DNA of 64,000 bases. Origin: Pseudofrankia sp. DC12 (GTDB taxonomy: Bacteria; Actinomycetota; Actinomycetes; Frankiales; Frankiaceae). The translations under genes and the position numbers were made by a program. Shown one piece after another: positions 25,904-34,900 of this stretch (position 1 is the first letter of the stretch; each line of letters opens with the position of its first letter). The stretch is taken from positions 3,922,540 through 3,986,539 of the forward strand of contig NZ_KQ031391.1 of NCBI RefSeq assembly GCF_000966285.1, given 5' to 3'. The notes beneath the pieces were generated by a model, which saw nothing but the letters and a program-made list of their open reading frames with translations, had not been told where the DNA came from and ran no database searches.

Positions 25904-27052
25904 TCAGCCGCGGGCCACGACCAACGGCACGTTCATCTCCGCGGGCGTCAACGAGCCGTGCTGGCCGCGCATCGCGGTGAGGTGCGGCTCGATGTCCGGC
26001 CGGACCAGCACCGTCGTCCCTCGGGCCGCCGCGATGACGTGGCCCAGCCGGTGGACGACCCGCCGGCGAACCACGGGCCCGAACCACCCGTCGGCCACGG
26101 CCTGCTCAGCCGACACCACCCACGCCTGCTCGCCGAGGACCTCCGACCAGGCGGCCAGGACGTCCTGCGCCGCACCCGGCTGCGCGTAGACATACCGGGC
26201 CCGCGGCTCGCCGGCGATCGCGCGGACGCCGGCCAGCAGTTCGGGCGCCGCGTCCAGGCTGACCCGGTCGTCCGGCGTCACGGCGACCATTCCGTGATCG
26301 CCCGTGACGGCGAGCAGCGAGTCCTGAGGCAGCGCCTCGGCGAGCGCCGCGACCAGGCGGTCGACCAGTGCGAGCTGCGTCCGCCAACCCGGTGAGGAAG
26401 GGCCGAGCACGTGCCCGGTCGTGTCCAGGTCGGAAACGTAGGCATAGACGAGGCCGGGCTCGTGGAGCGCGGAGGTGACCGCCTCGACGAGCGTTCCCCA
26501 GGTGGGCGCGCCGATGTAACGGCCCCCGCGCAGCCCGGCCCTGGTCAGCCCCGACTCCCGGAACTGTGGTGACGAGACCGAGGTGACCGGCAGGCCGCCG
26601 GCCGCCGCACGCTCGAAGGCAGTCAGTTCGGGCTGGAGCTGTTCGGGAGCGAGGGTGTCGAGGAGTGACCGGTCCTGGCCCTGGAACTGCCAGCGCAACG
26701 CGTTCAACAACCCGCCGGCACCGGCGAACGGCTCGAACAGGTAGCCGATCATCCCGTGGTCGCCGGGAGTGCGGCCGGTGCCGATGGACGTCAGGCTGGT
26801 GACGGTCGTCGATGGGTAGCAGGTGGTCAACGCCCGGGCACGCTGGGCGGCCAGGGTTGGCGCGGTCTCCGGGTGCGCGGTCAGCAGTTCGTCGCCAAGC
26901 CCGTCCACAAGCAGCAGACAGGCCGACCGTGCCTGTCCCAGCCTCAACCGGGACGCACCGGCGAACCCGGGGGCTCCGACCGAATCCAACAGCGCCGGCA
27001 CCAGCTCGGCCAGCGAGTCATCGCCATACCGGGGAAGCGCGGGAGGCTGCAC
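25904..27052 (-). CDS. Nucleotide pyrophosphatase/phosphodiesterase (alkaline phosphatase superfamily)
   Basis: A protein of 382 residues. The metal-binding residues of the NPP fold are visible: LLLVDGLGDELL (first Asp), the nucleophile Thr in CYPSTTVTSLTSI, DLDTTGHVLG (Asp/His) and AVTGDHGMVAV (Asp/His). No signal peptide is present, so it is probably cytosolic. The substrate is unknown (nucleotides or phosphonates in the family). The GTG start at 27052 gives the common N-terminus LPRYGDDSLAEL. It may share a transcript with citE downstream (69 nt gap). Confidence 0.83.
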   Translation of the reverse strand: MQPPALPRYGDDSLAELVPALLDSVGAPGFAGASRLRLGQARSACLLLVDGLGDELLTAHPETAPTLAAQRARALTTCYPSTTVTSLTSIGTGRTPGDHGMIGYLFEPFAGAGGLLNALRWQFQGQDRSLLDTLAPEQLQPELTAFERAAAGGLPVTSVSSPQFRESGLTRAGLRGGRYIGAPTWGTLVEAVTSALHEPGLVYAYVSDLDTTGHVLGPSSPGWRTQLALVDRLVAALAEALPQDSLLAVTGDHGMVAVTPDDRVSLDAAPELLAGVRAIAGEPRARYVYAQPGAAQDVLAAWSEVLGEQAWVVSAEQAVADGWFGPVVRRRVVHRLGHVIAAARGTTVLVRPDIEPHLTAMRGQHGSLTPAEMNVPLVVARG

Positions 27053-27181
27053 GGCTTGAGTCTCTCGCGCCGAACACCGGCGGGCGAACCGGTTTGGTTT
27101 AGTGGCCGCCGCCGAGCGGCCGATCGACCCGGCCGGTTCGTCCGGCGGCCGGGCCGATCGGCCGGGTCGATCGGGAGGTGC

Positions 27182-28396
27182 TCAGGCGGCGGTCAGCTGA
27201 GCCTGGGCGTTGCGGAGCGCCATGTTGGCGTTCTCCGGCAGGGCCAGCAGGGGCTGAGCGACTTCCTCGACGGTCGGGCCGTACCGCGCCGCGAGTGGGG
27301 CAAGCGCATCGAGGTCGAAGTCGTAGAGCCTGGCGGCGTTGCCGCCGAGCGTGTCGCGCAGCTCGGCCTCGGACAGGTGGTGGAGGACCTGGCGGAGGGC
27401 CTCGTGGGTGAAAGGCGTGGTTCCCTCGTCATGCGGGTAATCGTTGCCCCACATCCACCGATCGGCGCCGATCACGCTGCGCGCGGCGACGTCGTCGGGA
27501 CGGGGGAAGCTCGCGCCAACCCAGCAGCTCTGCTTGAAGTACTCGGTGGCCGAACGCGGGAGCGCGTCTTCCCTCCGGTACTTCAGCTCGCCGATCGCGC
27601 CACCGCGGATGTTCGCGAGGATGCCGTCCAGCTGCTTCAACAGCGGCGGGAGTCCCGCGGCGGACGCCTCTGTGATGACGAACTTCAGCCTTGGGAACTT
27701 CTCGAACACGCTGGCCAGCAGCATGTGCACGAAGGGGCGCATGCCGTAGAAGGCCACTTCGCTGATCAGGAGGGCCGGGGTGGCCGGGTAACGGCCGTAG
27801 TTGGGTGATCCGGTGCCGCCGTGCAGGTTGACCGGAATCTCCAGGTCCTGCAGCGCGGCCCACAGCCGGTCGTACTCCGGGTCGTAGAGCGGCTTCACCC
27901 ACGTCACGTCGGGCGCCACGTTCGGCAGGAGCACCCCGCCGCGCAGGTTGTGCTCCTTGATCCAGGTCGCGTCCGCGATGGCGTCATCGATGTCGTTCAG
28001 GAAGATCTGACCGACGCCCGCCCGCTGCGCCGACTTGCGGGCGCAGAAGTCTGCCAGCCACCGGTTGTGCGCCTGGATGCCGGCGCGGCGATGGCGGTAC
28101 TCCTCCGCCTTCGGCGGCCCGGCGAACAGCACGAAGCCCGGGTAGAAGGGCGGCACGGTGTTCGGGAAGATCACTTCGCCGACGACGCCCTGGGCCAGCT
28201 GGTCGCGGTCGCGGCGATCGTCGTCCCAGTTGCGGACACGCAGATCGGTGTCGCGCAGGTCCTTCCAGGGGTTCTTGTACCTGCCCCGCCAGGCGTCGAA
28301 GTCCTCGAGGAACGACGGGTCCAGGTACTCGCGGTAGGTCTCGTGGTTGGCACCGGCATGGGTGTCAGCCGAGATGATCGTGTACCGGGCGGCCAC
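27182..28396 (-). CDS. Amidohydrolase-2 (ACMSD-like) family metal-dependent hydrolase
   Basis: A protein of 404 residues. The N-terminal IISADTHAGA gives the D-x-H metal pair. VNLHGGTG carries the next His, ITEASAAGLPP an acidic ligand, and MWGNDYPHDEG the catalytic Asp. The family includes decarboxylases and hydrolases of aromatic ring-cleavage products; the substrate is unknown. GTG 28396 is chosen because AGGGAG lies 6 nt upstream; GTG 28402 is two codons earlier. Confidence 0.82.
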   Translation of the reverse strand: MAARYTIISADTHAGANHETYREYLDPSFLEDFDAWRGRYKNPWKDLRDTDLRVRNWDDDRRDRDQLAQGVVGEVIFPNTVPPFYPGFVLFAGPPKAEEYRHRRAGIQAHNRWLADFCARKSAQRAGVGQIFLNDIDDAIADATWIKEHNLRGGVLLPNVAPDVTWVKPLYDPEYDRLWAALQDLEIPVNLHGGTGSPNYGRYPATPALLISEVAFYGMRPFVHMLLASVFEKFPRLKFVITEASAAGLPPLLKQLDGILANIRGGAIGELKYRREDALPRSATEYFKQSCWVGASFPRPDDVAARSVIGADRWMWGNDYPHDEGTTPFTHEALRQVLHHLSEAELRDTLGGNAARLYDFDLDALAPLAARYGPTVEEVAQPLLALPENANMALRNAQAQLTAA

Positions 28397-29013
28397 GGGC
28401 ACTCCCTGATCGCGGCGTGGTGGACACGACTGATAGAACGTGATTTCAGGTTTGGCTGTCAAGCGATCGAATTGAAGGCGGCGCCTGCTGGCTGGCCACG
28501 CTCAGCTGTGCATGATCGTTGGCCTCGATCGGGCGGCGGTCGGCGTAACTGTCTTGCAATGATGTTCTCGCGCAGGGTGCCTCGACCACGGCGATGGGAG
28601 ACCGGCCTCGTGCGGGCGCGTCCTCGTCAGGGGGCAGGCGCGGTTGGGGCGGCCAACCCCGGCCACAGCGGCGGTCCGTGGCTCGCAGGCTTCCGCTCAC
28701 TGCTCATCCGTGCCCGGACAGGATCGGCGGGTCGCTTCAGGCTGACCTGGCTCTGCCAGGCCGAGGTGGCAACCTCAGACCGCACGATCCGTCGGTGCGA
28801 GGGGCGCACTGCGTCCGGGCACCATCGTGGAACGCTCGCATGGCCGAGGCTCGCGACGGCGATCGCATCGGCCGCGCGGCATCGCCTGCAGCCCGAAGCT
28901 CGCCGTCCGGCGGGCTGTCGCCGTCAGCCTCTTCGGCCGGCTGAGGGCCAGACGGCGGCCACGGGCCACCAGGCTGAGCGGGTGCGGCCGGGACCTACGG
29001 GGGACGAGCTTCC
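28397..29013. other. Intergenic region without a convincing gene
   Basis: Six hundred bases between the amidohydrolase start and the tatA stop. Open frames on both strands have atypical, Arg-rich composition and no recognisable domain. A short hairpin CCTGGCTCTGCCAGG lies near 28748-28762. The DNA may hold promoters for the amidohydrolase. Confidence 0.5.
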
Positions 29014-29271
29014 CTAGGAGGCGCTCGGGTCCTTGGCCATCGCTACCGGGGCCGGGGTCGGCTCGGCGGGGGGAGCCGGGACGGCGGCCGGCGGCGCGGG
29101 GGCGGCGATCGCGGCGGGCCTGTCGTCCTCCTGCAGGCCCTTCACCTCGGACTTGAAGATCCGCATGGACCGGCCGATCGACCGGGCGGCCTCGGGCAGC
29201 TTCTTTGACCCGAACAGGACGACCGCCACGATGGCAATGATGATCAGTTCTGGAGCGCCCAGATCTGGCAT
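29014..29271 (-). CDS. tatA: Sec-independent translocase protein TatA/TatE
   Basis: A protein of 85 residues. [20 protein letters not shown] is the membrane helix, followed by the hinge [20 protein letters not shown], an amphipathic helix and an Ala/Pro-rich tail. TatA oligomers form the channel of the twin-arginine export system; tatB/tatC are not nearby, which is normal in actinobacteria. ATG 29271 is set by the conserved N-terminus and a GAGGGG upstream. Confidence 0.88.
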   Translation of the reverse strand: MPDLGAPELIIIAIVAVVLFGSKKLPEAARSIGRSMRIFKSEVKGLQEDDRPAAIAAPAPPAAVPAPPAEPTPAPVAMAKDPSAS

Positions 29272-29428
29272 GGGTTCCGCCCCTCCCCTCTTGGAGGCCG
29301 GCATGACGCCGGCGCTCACCGGATGCTACGGCGCCCATGTGACAGCCGACGCCCGGACCACCGACTCCGCCCTGTGGTCTGGCCCGCGTCCGTGTGCCGA
29401 CGGCACCCCGCGGGCCGGCGACAGGCCG

Positions 29429-30241
29429 TCATCGGGGCGGTTGGCACGTGTGGCACCAGAAGAGGTTGCGGCCGGCCAGCTCCGTCGTCAGAACCAGGTT
29501 CTCGCAGATCAGGCAGGGCTGGCCGGTGCGCCGGTAGACGTACACCTCGCCGCCGTGGTCGTCGACCCGGGGCGGGCGGCCCATCGCCTCCGGGGTGTGC
29601 CGCGGCCGGACCGTGTCGATCCGTCCGGTACGCACGCCCTCGGCCATCAGGAGGCCCAGATCGGCCCAGAGCTCGGCCCATTGCGGCGCGGTGAGGTCCT
29701 TGCCCGGCAGCCGAGGGTCGAGCCCGGCCCGGAAGAGCACCTCGGCCCGGTAGATGTTGCCGGGCCCGGCGACGACCGCCTGGTCCATCAGCAGCTGCGC
29801 GATGACCGTCCGGCTCCGGCCGATCCTGCGCCAGGCGAGCTCGGGATCGGCGTCGGCGCGCAGCGGGTCGGGGCCAAGCCGGTCGAGCAGCGACTTCACG
29901 TCGCCGGGCTCCAGCAGTTCGCAGGCATTCGGGCCGCGAAGGTCGGCATAGCCGCCCTCGGTGGCCAGTCTCAGCCGGACGGCCCCGGTCGGCGCCGGCG
30001 CGGGCGACGGGCCGAGCGTGTACTTGCCGTAGATCCCGAGGTGGACGTGCAGAACCTGCTCGTCGTCGAACCGGAGCAGCAGGTGCTTGCCATAAGCGTC
30101 GGCGCTTTCCAGTACCCGTCCGGTCAGCCTTCGCGCGCCGTCGGCAAAGCGTCCCTGCGGGCTGGTCACCGCCACCGGCCGTCCACGGAACATCTCCGCG
30201 TGGGCGGCGGCCAGCCGGTGCACTGTGTGACCCTCGGGCAT
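29429..30241 (-). CDS. nei: Fpg/Nei-family DNA glycosylase (endonuclease VIII-like)
   Basis: A protein of 270 residues. After Met removal the catalytic Pro-Glu is present (MPEGHTVHRLAAAH), as in mycobacterial Nei. The N-terminal beta sandwich, the H2TH region (VIAQLLMDQAVVAGPGNIYR) and a C-terminal zinc finger (CLICENL to WCHTC) are complete. It excises oxidised bases and nicks the backbone. ATG 30241 is fixed because the proline must be residue 2. Confidence 0.9.
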   Translation of the reverse strand: MPEGHTVHRLAAAHAEMFRGRPVAVTSPQGRFADGARRLTGRVLESADAYGKHLLLRFDDEQVLHVHLGIYGKYTLGPSPAPAPTGAVRLRLATEGGYADLRGPNACELLEPGDVKSLLDRLGPDPLRADADPELAWRRIGRSRTVIAQLLMDQAVVAGPGNIYRAEVLFRAGLDPRLPGKDLTAPQWAELWADLGLLMAEGVRTGRIDTVRPRHTPEAMGRPPRVDDHGGEVYVYRRTGQPCLICENLVLTTELAGRNLFWCHTCQPPR

Positions 30242-30360
30242 GCCTGCGCCTTTTTCGCTGTCGCTGGGAGGACGGCTGGCGCCGGAGGCACGGCCGAAGC
30301 CCTGGTTTCGCGTGGCCAAGGCTTGGCCCGAGCCTATCGACGCCGCCGCCCGCCCGGGGG

Positions 30361-31125
30361 TCAGGTGTTGCGGCCGCCGTTGACGCCGAAGACCTGGCCG
30401 GTGACGTAACCGGCCTCCTCGGAGGCGAGGAAGGAACAGGCCGCGGCGATGTCCTCCGGCAGGCCCATCCGGCGCACGGGCGTCCGCGCGATGAGGTCGT
30501 CGGCGGTGTTCGAGCCCCAGCGGCCGCGGGCCTCCTCCTGGCGCAGCATCGGGGTGTCGACGAATCCCGGCGGGATCGTGTTCACCGTGATGCCGGCCGG
30601 GCCGAGTTCCAGTGCGAGCGCCTTTGTGAAGGCGATGACGCCGCCCTTGGACGCCACATAGTGGGTCATGAACGCCTGGCCACCCTGCGCGCTGGACGAC
30701 GAGATGTTCACGATCCGGCCCCAGCCGGCCTCGACCATGTCCGGGACGACCGCCTGGCAGCAGAGGAACGTGCCGGTCAGGTTGACGGTCAGTACCGAGG
30801 TCCACTGCTCCAGGGTGATGTCCATGAACCGCTTCGAGCCGGTCTTCCCGGCCGAGTTCACCAGGATGGTGACCGGACCGAACTGGGCGCGGGTAGCCGC
30901 CAGGGCGCGTGCGACGCTCTCGGGGCCCGCCACGTCGGCGGCCACCGCCAGCGCCGCGCCGCCGGCGGCCTGGATCTCTTCGGCGACAGCCTTCGCGTCA
31001 CCCTCGTTGAGATCGAGCACGGCGACCGACGCGCCGTCCCGGGCCAGGCGCGTCGCACACGCCCGACCGATGCCCGACGCGGCGCCCGTGACGACCGCGA
31101 CCCGGCCGACCTGATTCCCGGCCAT
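30361..31125 (-). CDS. Short-chain dehydrogenase/reductase (FabG-like)
   Basis: A classical SDR of 254 residues. The cofactor motif is TGAASGIG (~14-21), with NSAG at ~91. The catalytic Ser is in NISSSSAQGG, with Tyr/Lys in HYVASKGGV. The C-terminus YVTGQVFGVNGGRNT is typical of FabG-like enzymes. Acidic residues after the second strand (VLDLNE) suggest NAD rather than NADP. AAAGGAAC precedes ATG 31125. The pseudogene upstream on the same strand ends 42 nt away. Confidence 0.86.
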   Translation of the reverse strand: MAGNQVGRVAVVTGAASGIGRACATRLARDGASVAVLDLNEGDAKAVAEEIQAAGGAALAVAADVAGPESVARALAATRAQFGPVTILVNSAGKTGSKRFMDITLEQWTSVLTVNLTGTFLCCQAVVPDMVEAGWGRIVNISSSSAQGGQAFMTHYVASKGGVIAFTKALALELGPAGITVNTIPPGFVDTPMLRQEEARGRWGSNTADDLIARTPVRRMGLPEDIAAACSFLASEEAGYVTGQVFGVNGGRNT

Positions 31126-31166
31126 CTGGTTCCTTTCAGCTCGCCCGATTCCGACGGGCTTGTCGG

Positions 31167-31682
31167 CTAGCGCTGGCTCTGTGCCGCGGCCACGTAGTCG
31201 GCCGCGGTCTTGTACGGGTGGCGGATGAGAATCTCCTGGTCGTTGATCGGGAACTCTCGGACCACCCGCGACTCGAGCATCTTCTGCGTCGCCTCAAGGG
31301 TGTTCGAGTGACCAGGTAGGGCGGGACGTCGATGTTGGTCATCCCGACCGTCAGTGGCCGATTATCGACGCGCACCTCTACCTTGCGTAGGACCGCGTAG
31401 GACCTGCTCCGAGTAACTCCGGGCTTCGCTGCCCGAGATCTGCCGGTCATGGTCGGCACCCACGACGCCCAGGACCTGCGGCGTGAGGAGGACGCCGGGC
31501 GAAAGATCCAGCTCGAGGCTCACTTTGGACGGTGCGAGCGTCACGTAGGACGCTTGCACGTACACGTCGAGCGGATGTGCGGAGGCAGAACTGGCCGGCA
31601 GCACAATGGCGAGGACCAGGATAGCGGGCCCCAGCAGTAGCGCGCGCAGAGTCCACCGGGCCGCAGGGCCGCGTGGATTCAC
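31167..31682 (-). pseudogene. Broken gene for a HupE/UreJ-type secreted/membrane protein, joined to another fragment
   Basis: GTG 31682 begins a signal peptide (LRALLLGPAILVLAIVLPAS, ending ASAHPLDVYVQA) and a beta-rich, EF-hand-like domain (GADHDRQISGSEARSYSEQVL). The frame breaks near 31370 and goes on in another frame as VEVRVDNRPLTVGMTNIDVPPYL. It breaks again near 31310; a third frame, VVREFPINDQEILIRHPYKT, ends at 31167 and may belong to a different gene. The membrane half expected for the family is gone. An apparently intact protein of the same broad type is encoded at 61916. Confidence 0.72.
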
Positions 31683-32109
31683 GAGGTGATCGCAGCGCCC
31701 AGCTTCGTGATCTACAAGCGGTGTGCCTGCCTCTTTGCCCGCGGCACGTTGCCCAGCCGTGTCCACCCCCGCGAACCGCCCGCTGGCAGGCCCGTCGCCC
31801 GAACCAGGCCAGCCGCGCCTACCAGTCAAATCGCGAACGTGCGAGAGCCCTGGGGCGCAGGCGGCGGCCCCGGCATTCTTCGCTCGGGCGCCGCGTCGGG
31901 CTATGGAACGCGACGGCCCGATAGCCGGGCCGGCGTGGATTCTCAGGGACGCGCCGTGGCCGCGCCCCGGAACGGACTTTTCAAACGAGGCCGATCGGCT
32001 TCGGTCTAGAGTTCCACCGAATTCGACGGCCCATTAGCCGGGCGCCGCGGCCGCCTTCTGAAGCGGAGGTTCCGGCCGTCTCGCGGCCTTTCCGCAGCCC
32101 AGGAATGTG
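31683..32109. other. Intergenic region without a convincing gene
   Basis: About 430 nt between the HupE-like pseudogene and the acyltransferase gene. All frames give Arg/Pro-rich translations without a recognisable motif. AGGAA at 32101-32105 is the likely ribosome-binding site of the next gene. Confidence 0.45.
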
Positions 32110-33450
32110 GTGGTATATATGTGCCCTCGGGCCGCCGACGCGAGCCCGCGCCCGCTGAGCCGGATGGACCGGGCACTGCTGGGATATCAGCGGGAGAACC
32201 GGGCCACGCCGCTGAGCGTCGCCTACCTGCTGCGAGCCGAGGGCAGGTGCTCCGTCGGCGCGCTGCGGGCGGCCGTTCTGGAACGGTCGGCCCGGTTCCC
32301 GCTGCTCGCCCATCGGGTGACGCACCCCGCGGGGCAGGCCAGTTGGCCGCACTGGACGCCGGACCCGTGGTTCGACGTGATCACCCATGTGCGTGAACAC
32401 CACATCCCGGCCGGTGCGGACGAGTCGGACGTGCGGGCTCTCGTCGCACGGCGCTGCCAGACGCAGATTCCGCTGGACGCGCCGCCCTGGGAGCTTTGCC
32501 TGTTGCACGCTCCGGGCACGGACGAGTTCTACGTCCTGTTCCGCGCGAGCCATGTCTGGCTGGACGGGACCGCGTTGCACCAGGTGTTGACCGCTTTGTT
32601 CGGAGCGGAGACCGCGGTCGGCTCGGCAGGCTGGCTGCGGGACGGACGGGTGACCCCCCGAACGCTGGCCGCGGCCGGCGGGCGGCTCGCTGGCTGGATG
32701 ACGCCGACGGCCAGCCTTGAGGCACTGGCCCGCCCAGTCGCCGGGGAGCACGACCTCTACTGGGCGTCGACCAGTGTCGAGCTGCTACGCACCCTTGGGC
32801 GGGCCTATGGGGCGACCGTCAACGATGTCTTCCTGGTCGCGCTGGGAGGGGCCTTCGAGGCTTGGTCCCGGCCGGTGGGTGGCGCGCGTCGGCTGAAGAT
32901 CCTGATGCCGGTCAGCGCACGACGACCAGAGGAGAGCAACCACCTGAGCAACTTCGTGGTGGGTACCCGGGTAGGGCTGCCCTGCGGCCTCGGTTCGCCG
33001 TCGCGACGATTTGGTGTGGTCAGGCGGCAGACCGCGCGCTATCGGAGTGGCACGGCCGCGGGGGCCGGCGAGCGCTGGTGGTTCGAGCGGGTCCCCACCC
33101 GCTTCGGCCGGGTCGCGGTCGCGATGGGTATGGATCCACGCAGAGTCGCGGTCTCGACGTCCAACCTGGGCGTCATGGCTGCTCCGTTGACGATCGCGGG
33201 TAGCCCGGTCACCGAGGCGGTCCCGGTGCCGGTTCCCGTTCCGGGCCAGCGCATGTTCGTCATCCTCGGCGGTGTCGGCCCGAAGGCGTCACTGGGCGTC
33301 GCGATCGACCGCAACGTGCCCCGCGGCGCGACCCTGGCCAACCTCTGGCTGGCCGAGCTCGACGCGCTGACCCGGGCCGCCTCCACGTCGAGCGGGTTCT
33401 CGCATACCTTCCGGCCGCGGTCGCGCCGACAGCCACAGCGGACGGGATGA
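32110..33450 (+). CDS. Wax ester synthase/diacylglycerol acyltransferase-like protein
   Basis: A protein of 446 residues of the WS/DGAT superfamily. LSRMDRALLGYQ matches the family's N-terminal motif. The active-site HHxxxDG reads SHVWLDG, so the catalytic second His and DG are kept but the first His is Ser. NDVFLVALGGAF is the conserved PLW-neighbour region, and the C-terminus has VSTSNLGVMAAP. Many actinobacterial paralogues make triacylglycerol or wax esters; weak ones may act as other CoA acyltransferases. The start is uncertain (GTG 32110 or ATG 32119). Confidence 0.72.
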   Translation: MVYMCPRAADASPRPLSRMDRALLGYQRENRATPLSVAYLLRAEGRCSVGALRAAVLERSARFPLLAHRVTHPAGQASWPHWTPDPWFDVITHVREHHIPAGADESDVRALVARRCQTQIPLDAPPWELCLLHAPGTDEFYVLFRASHVWLDGTALHQVLTALFGAETAVGSAGWLRDGRVTPRTLAAAGGRLAGWMTPTASLEALARPVAGEHDLYWASTSVELLRTLGRAYGATVNDVFLVALGGAFEAWSRPVGGARRLKILMPVSARRPEESNHLSNFVVGTRVGLPCGLGSPSRRFGVVRRQTARYRSGTAAGAGERWWFERVPTRFGRVAVAMGMDPRRVAVSTSNLGVMAAPLTIAGSPVTEAVPVPVPVPGQRMFVILGGVGPKASLGVAIDRNVPRGATLANLWLAELDALTRAASTSSGFSHTFRPRSRRQPQRTG

Positions 33451-33680
33451 CGCAGGGGACGCGAGGTCCTCGCCGGGGCGCCAGGGCGGGTGCTCCGGTC
33501 TGCGCAGTACGTGCCTTGCCGGGCCAGACGCGCGCATGCTAAGCATCTGATGCGGCATTTTTTGGCGACTGCCCAACCGGTCGCCGGGTGCTGACGCACG
33601 GACTGGCACCGCCGACCCCGGCCGAGCCTGGCCCGCGGACACAGCGCGCTCAACTCACCGCCGCTACCGAGGAGGACGCC

Positions 33681-34745
33681 ATGGCGACCACCGGCCACCC
33701 CTTACGGGTCGTGCAATGGACGACGGGAAAGGTGGCCAGTGAGGCCCTCAAGGCCATCGCCGAGCGCCCCGACCTCGAACTGGTCGGTGTGTTCGCCTTC
33801 AGCAAGGAGAAGGTCGGCCAGGACGCCGGCGAACTCGCGAACGTCGGGCGCGGCCTCGGAGTCGCCGCCACCGATGACCTCGACGCCCTCATCGCTCTAA
33901 AGCCGGACTGCGTCGTCTACATGCCGCTGAACCCGGACATCGAGCAGCTGGCCCGCCTCCTGCGGGCCGGAGTCAACGTCGCGTCGACGGCCGGCTTCAT
34001 CACTGGCCGCGCCTACGGCACCGAGGCGCGTGCGGCGCTGGAAGAGGCCGCCCAGCAGGGAAACGCCACCCTGTTCGGCAGCGGCATCAATCCGGGCTGG
34101 GTCGCGTACCTCGCCACGGTTGCCACCGGCCCGTGCCGCGAGGTGACCTACCTGCGGGTGATCGAGTCCGTCAACATCGGGCCGTGGGCCGCGGATGCGA
34201 ACCAGGACGAGCTCGGCTGGGGCCGGCCGGCGGGCGACCCGGGCCACGCCGACGACATCCGCAAGGCGACCGCGGTCTTCGCCGACTCGGTCGAGTCGAT
34301 GGCCGCCCAACTCGGGCTGGAGCTTGACGACATCCGGTGCGAGGTCGCGTTCGCCCACGCGGTCAGTGACGCCGACGTGCCGGGCCGGACGGTCAGGCGC
34401 GGCACGGTCGCGGGCATCGACGCCAAGTGGATCGGCGGCAGCGACGGCGTCGACCGGGTGGAAGCGCAGCTCCGCTGGACGGTCGCCGCCGGTCTCGACC
34501 CGGCCTGGGAGGTCGCGAACGGCCACCTCGTCGAGGTGCTCGGCTCGCCGCAGATCCATCTCCGGGTGGACGTCCTGCCGGAGAACCTGGAGACGTTCAC
34601 GCTCGAGGACGCGTCGATGATGGGCTCGATGCTCACCGCACTGCCGGTGGTCAACGCCATTCCAGCCGTCGTGGCGGCCCGGCCGGGCATCGTCACCTAC
34701 GCCGACCTTCCGACCGTCGCCTCGCGTTTCGCGCCGAAGCGCTGA
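33681..34745 (+). CDS. NAD(P)-dependent dehydrogenase of the dihydrodipicolinate-reductase-like / amine-dehydrogenase family
   Basis: A protein of 354 residues. An N-terminal Rossmann domain (RVVQWTTGKVASEALKAIAE, then DLELVGVFAFSKEKVG and PDCVVYMPLNPDIEQLARLL) precedes a larger catalytic half with FGSGINPGWVAYLA. The family includes 2,4-diaminopentanoate dehydrogenase and engineered native amine dehydrogenases. The substrate is unknown here. ATG 33681 has GAGGAGG close upstream. It is followed by an SDR gene in the same direction, 155 nt away. Confidence 0.8.
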   Translation: MATTGHPLRVVQWTTGKVASEALKAIAERPDLELVGVFAFSKEKVGQDAGELANVGRGLGVAATDDLDALIALKPDCVVYMPLNPDIEQLARLLRAGVNVASTAGFITGRAYGTEARAALEEAAQQGNATLFGSGINPGWVAYLATVATGPCREVTYLRVIESVNIGPWAADANQDELGWGRPAGDPGHADDIRKATAVFADSVESMAAQLGLELDDIRCEVAFAHAVSDADVPGRTVRRGTVAGIDAKWIGGSDGVDRVEAQLRWTVAAGLDPAWEVANGHLVEVLGSPQIHLRVDVLPENLETFTLEDASMMGSMLTALPVVNAIPAVVAARPGIVTYADLPTVASRFAPKR

Positions 34746-34900
34746 GCGCGGGCTGACGTCCGAACGGGCCGCGCCGGCCGCTACCGAGGCTGGCGCGGCC
34801 CGCGGCGCAGAGCCCTCGTTCCGATCCGCGCGGATCGTGCCTCTCGTGCCCTGATGTGTGCATGATCAGGCGCTGGTCCGAGACGTGGGGAGGAACCCGG

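Noticed and set aside
32119-32163. Start of the WS/DGAT-like gene at ATG 32164
   Set aside because: It would remove the conserved LSRMD motif from the N-terminus, so an earlier start is preferred.
33535-33565. Terminator after the WS/DGAT-like gene (GCATC-T-GATGC followed by TTTTTT)
   Set aside because: The palindrome has a one-base centre and cannot fold as a normal hairpin, and the alternative pairing is only four bases.
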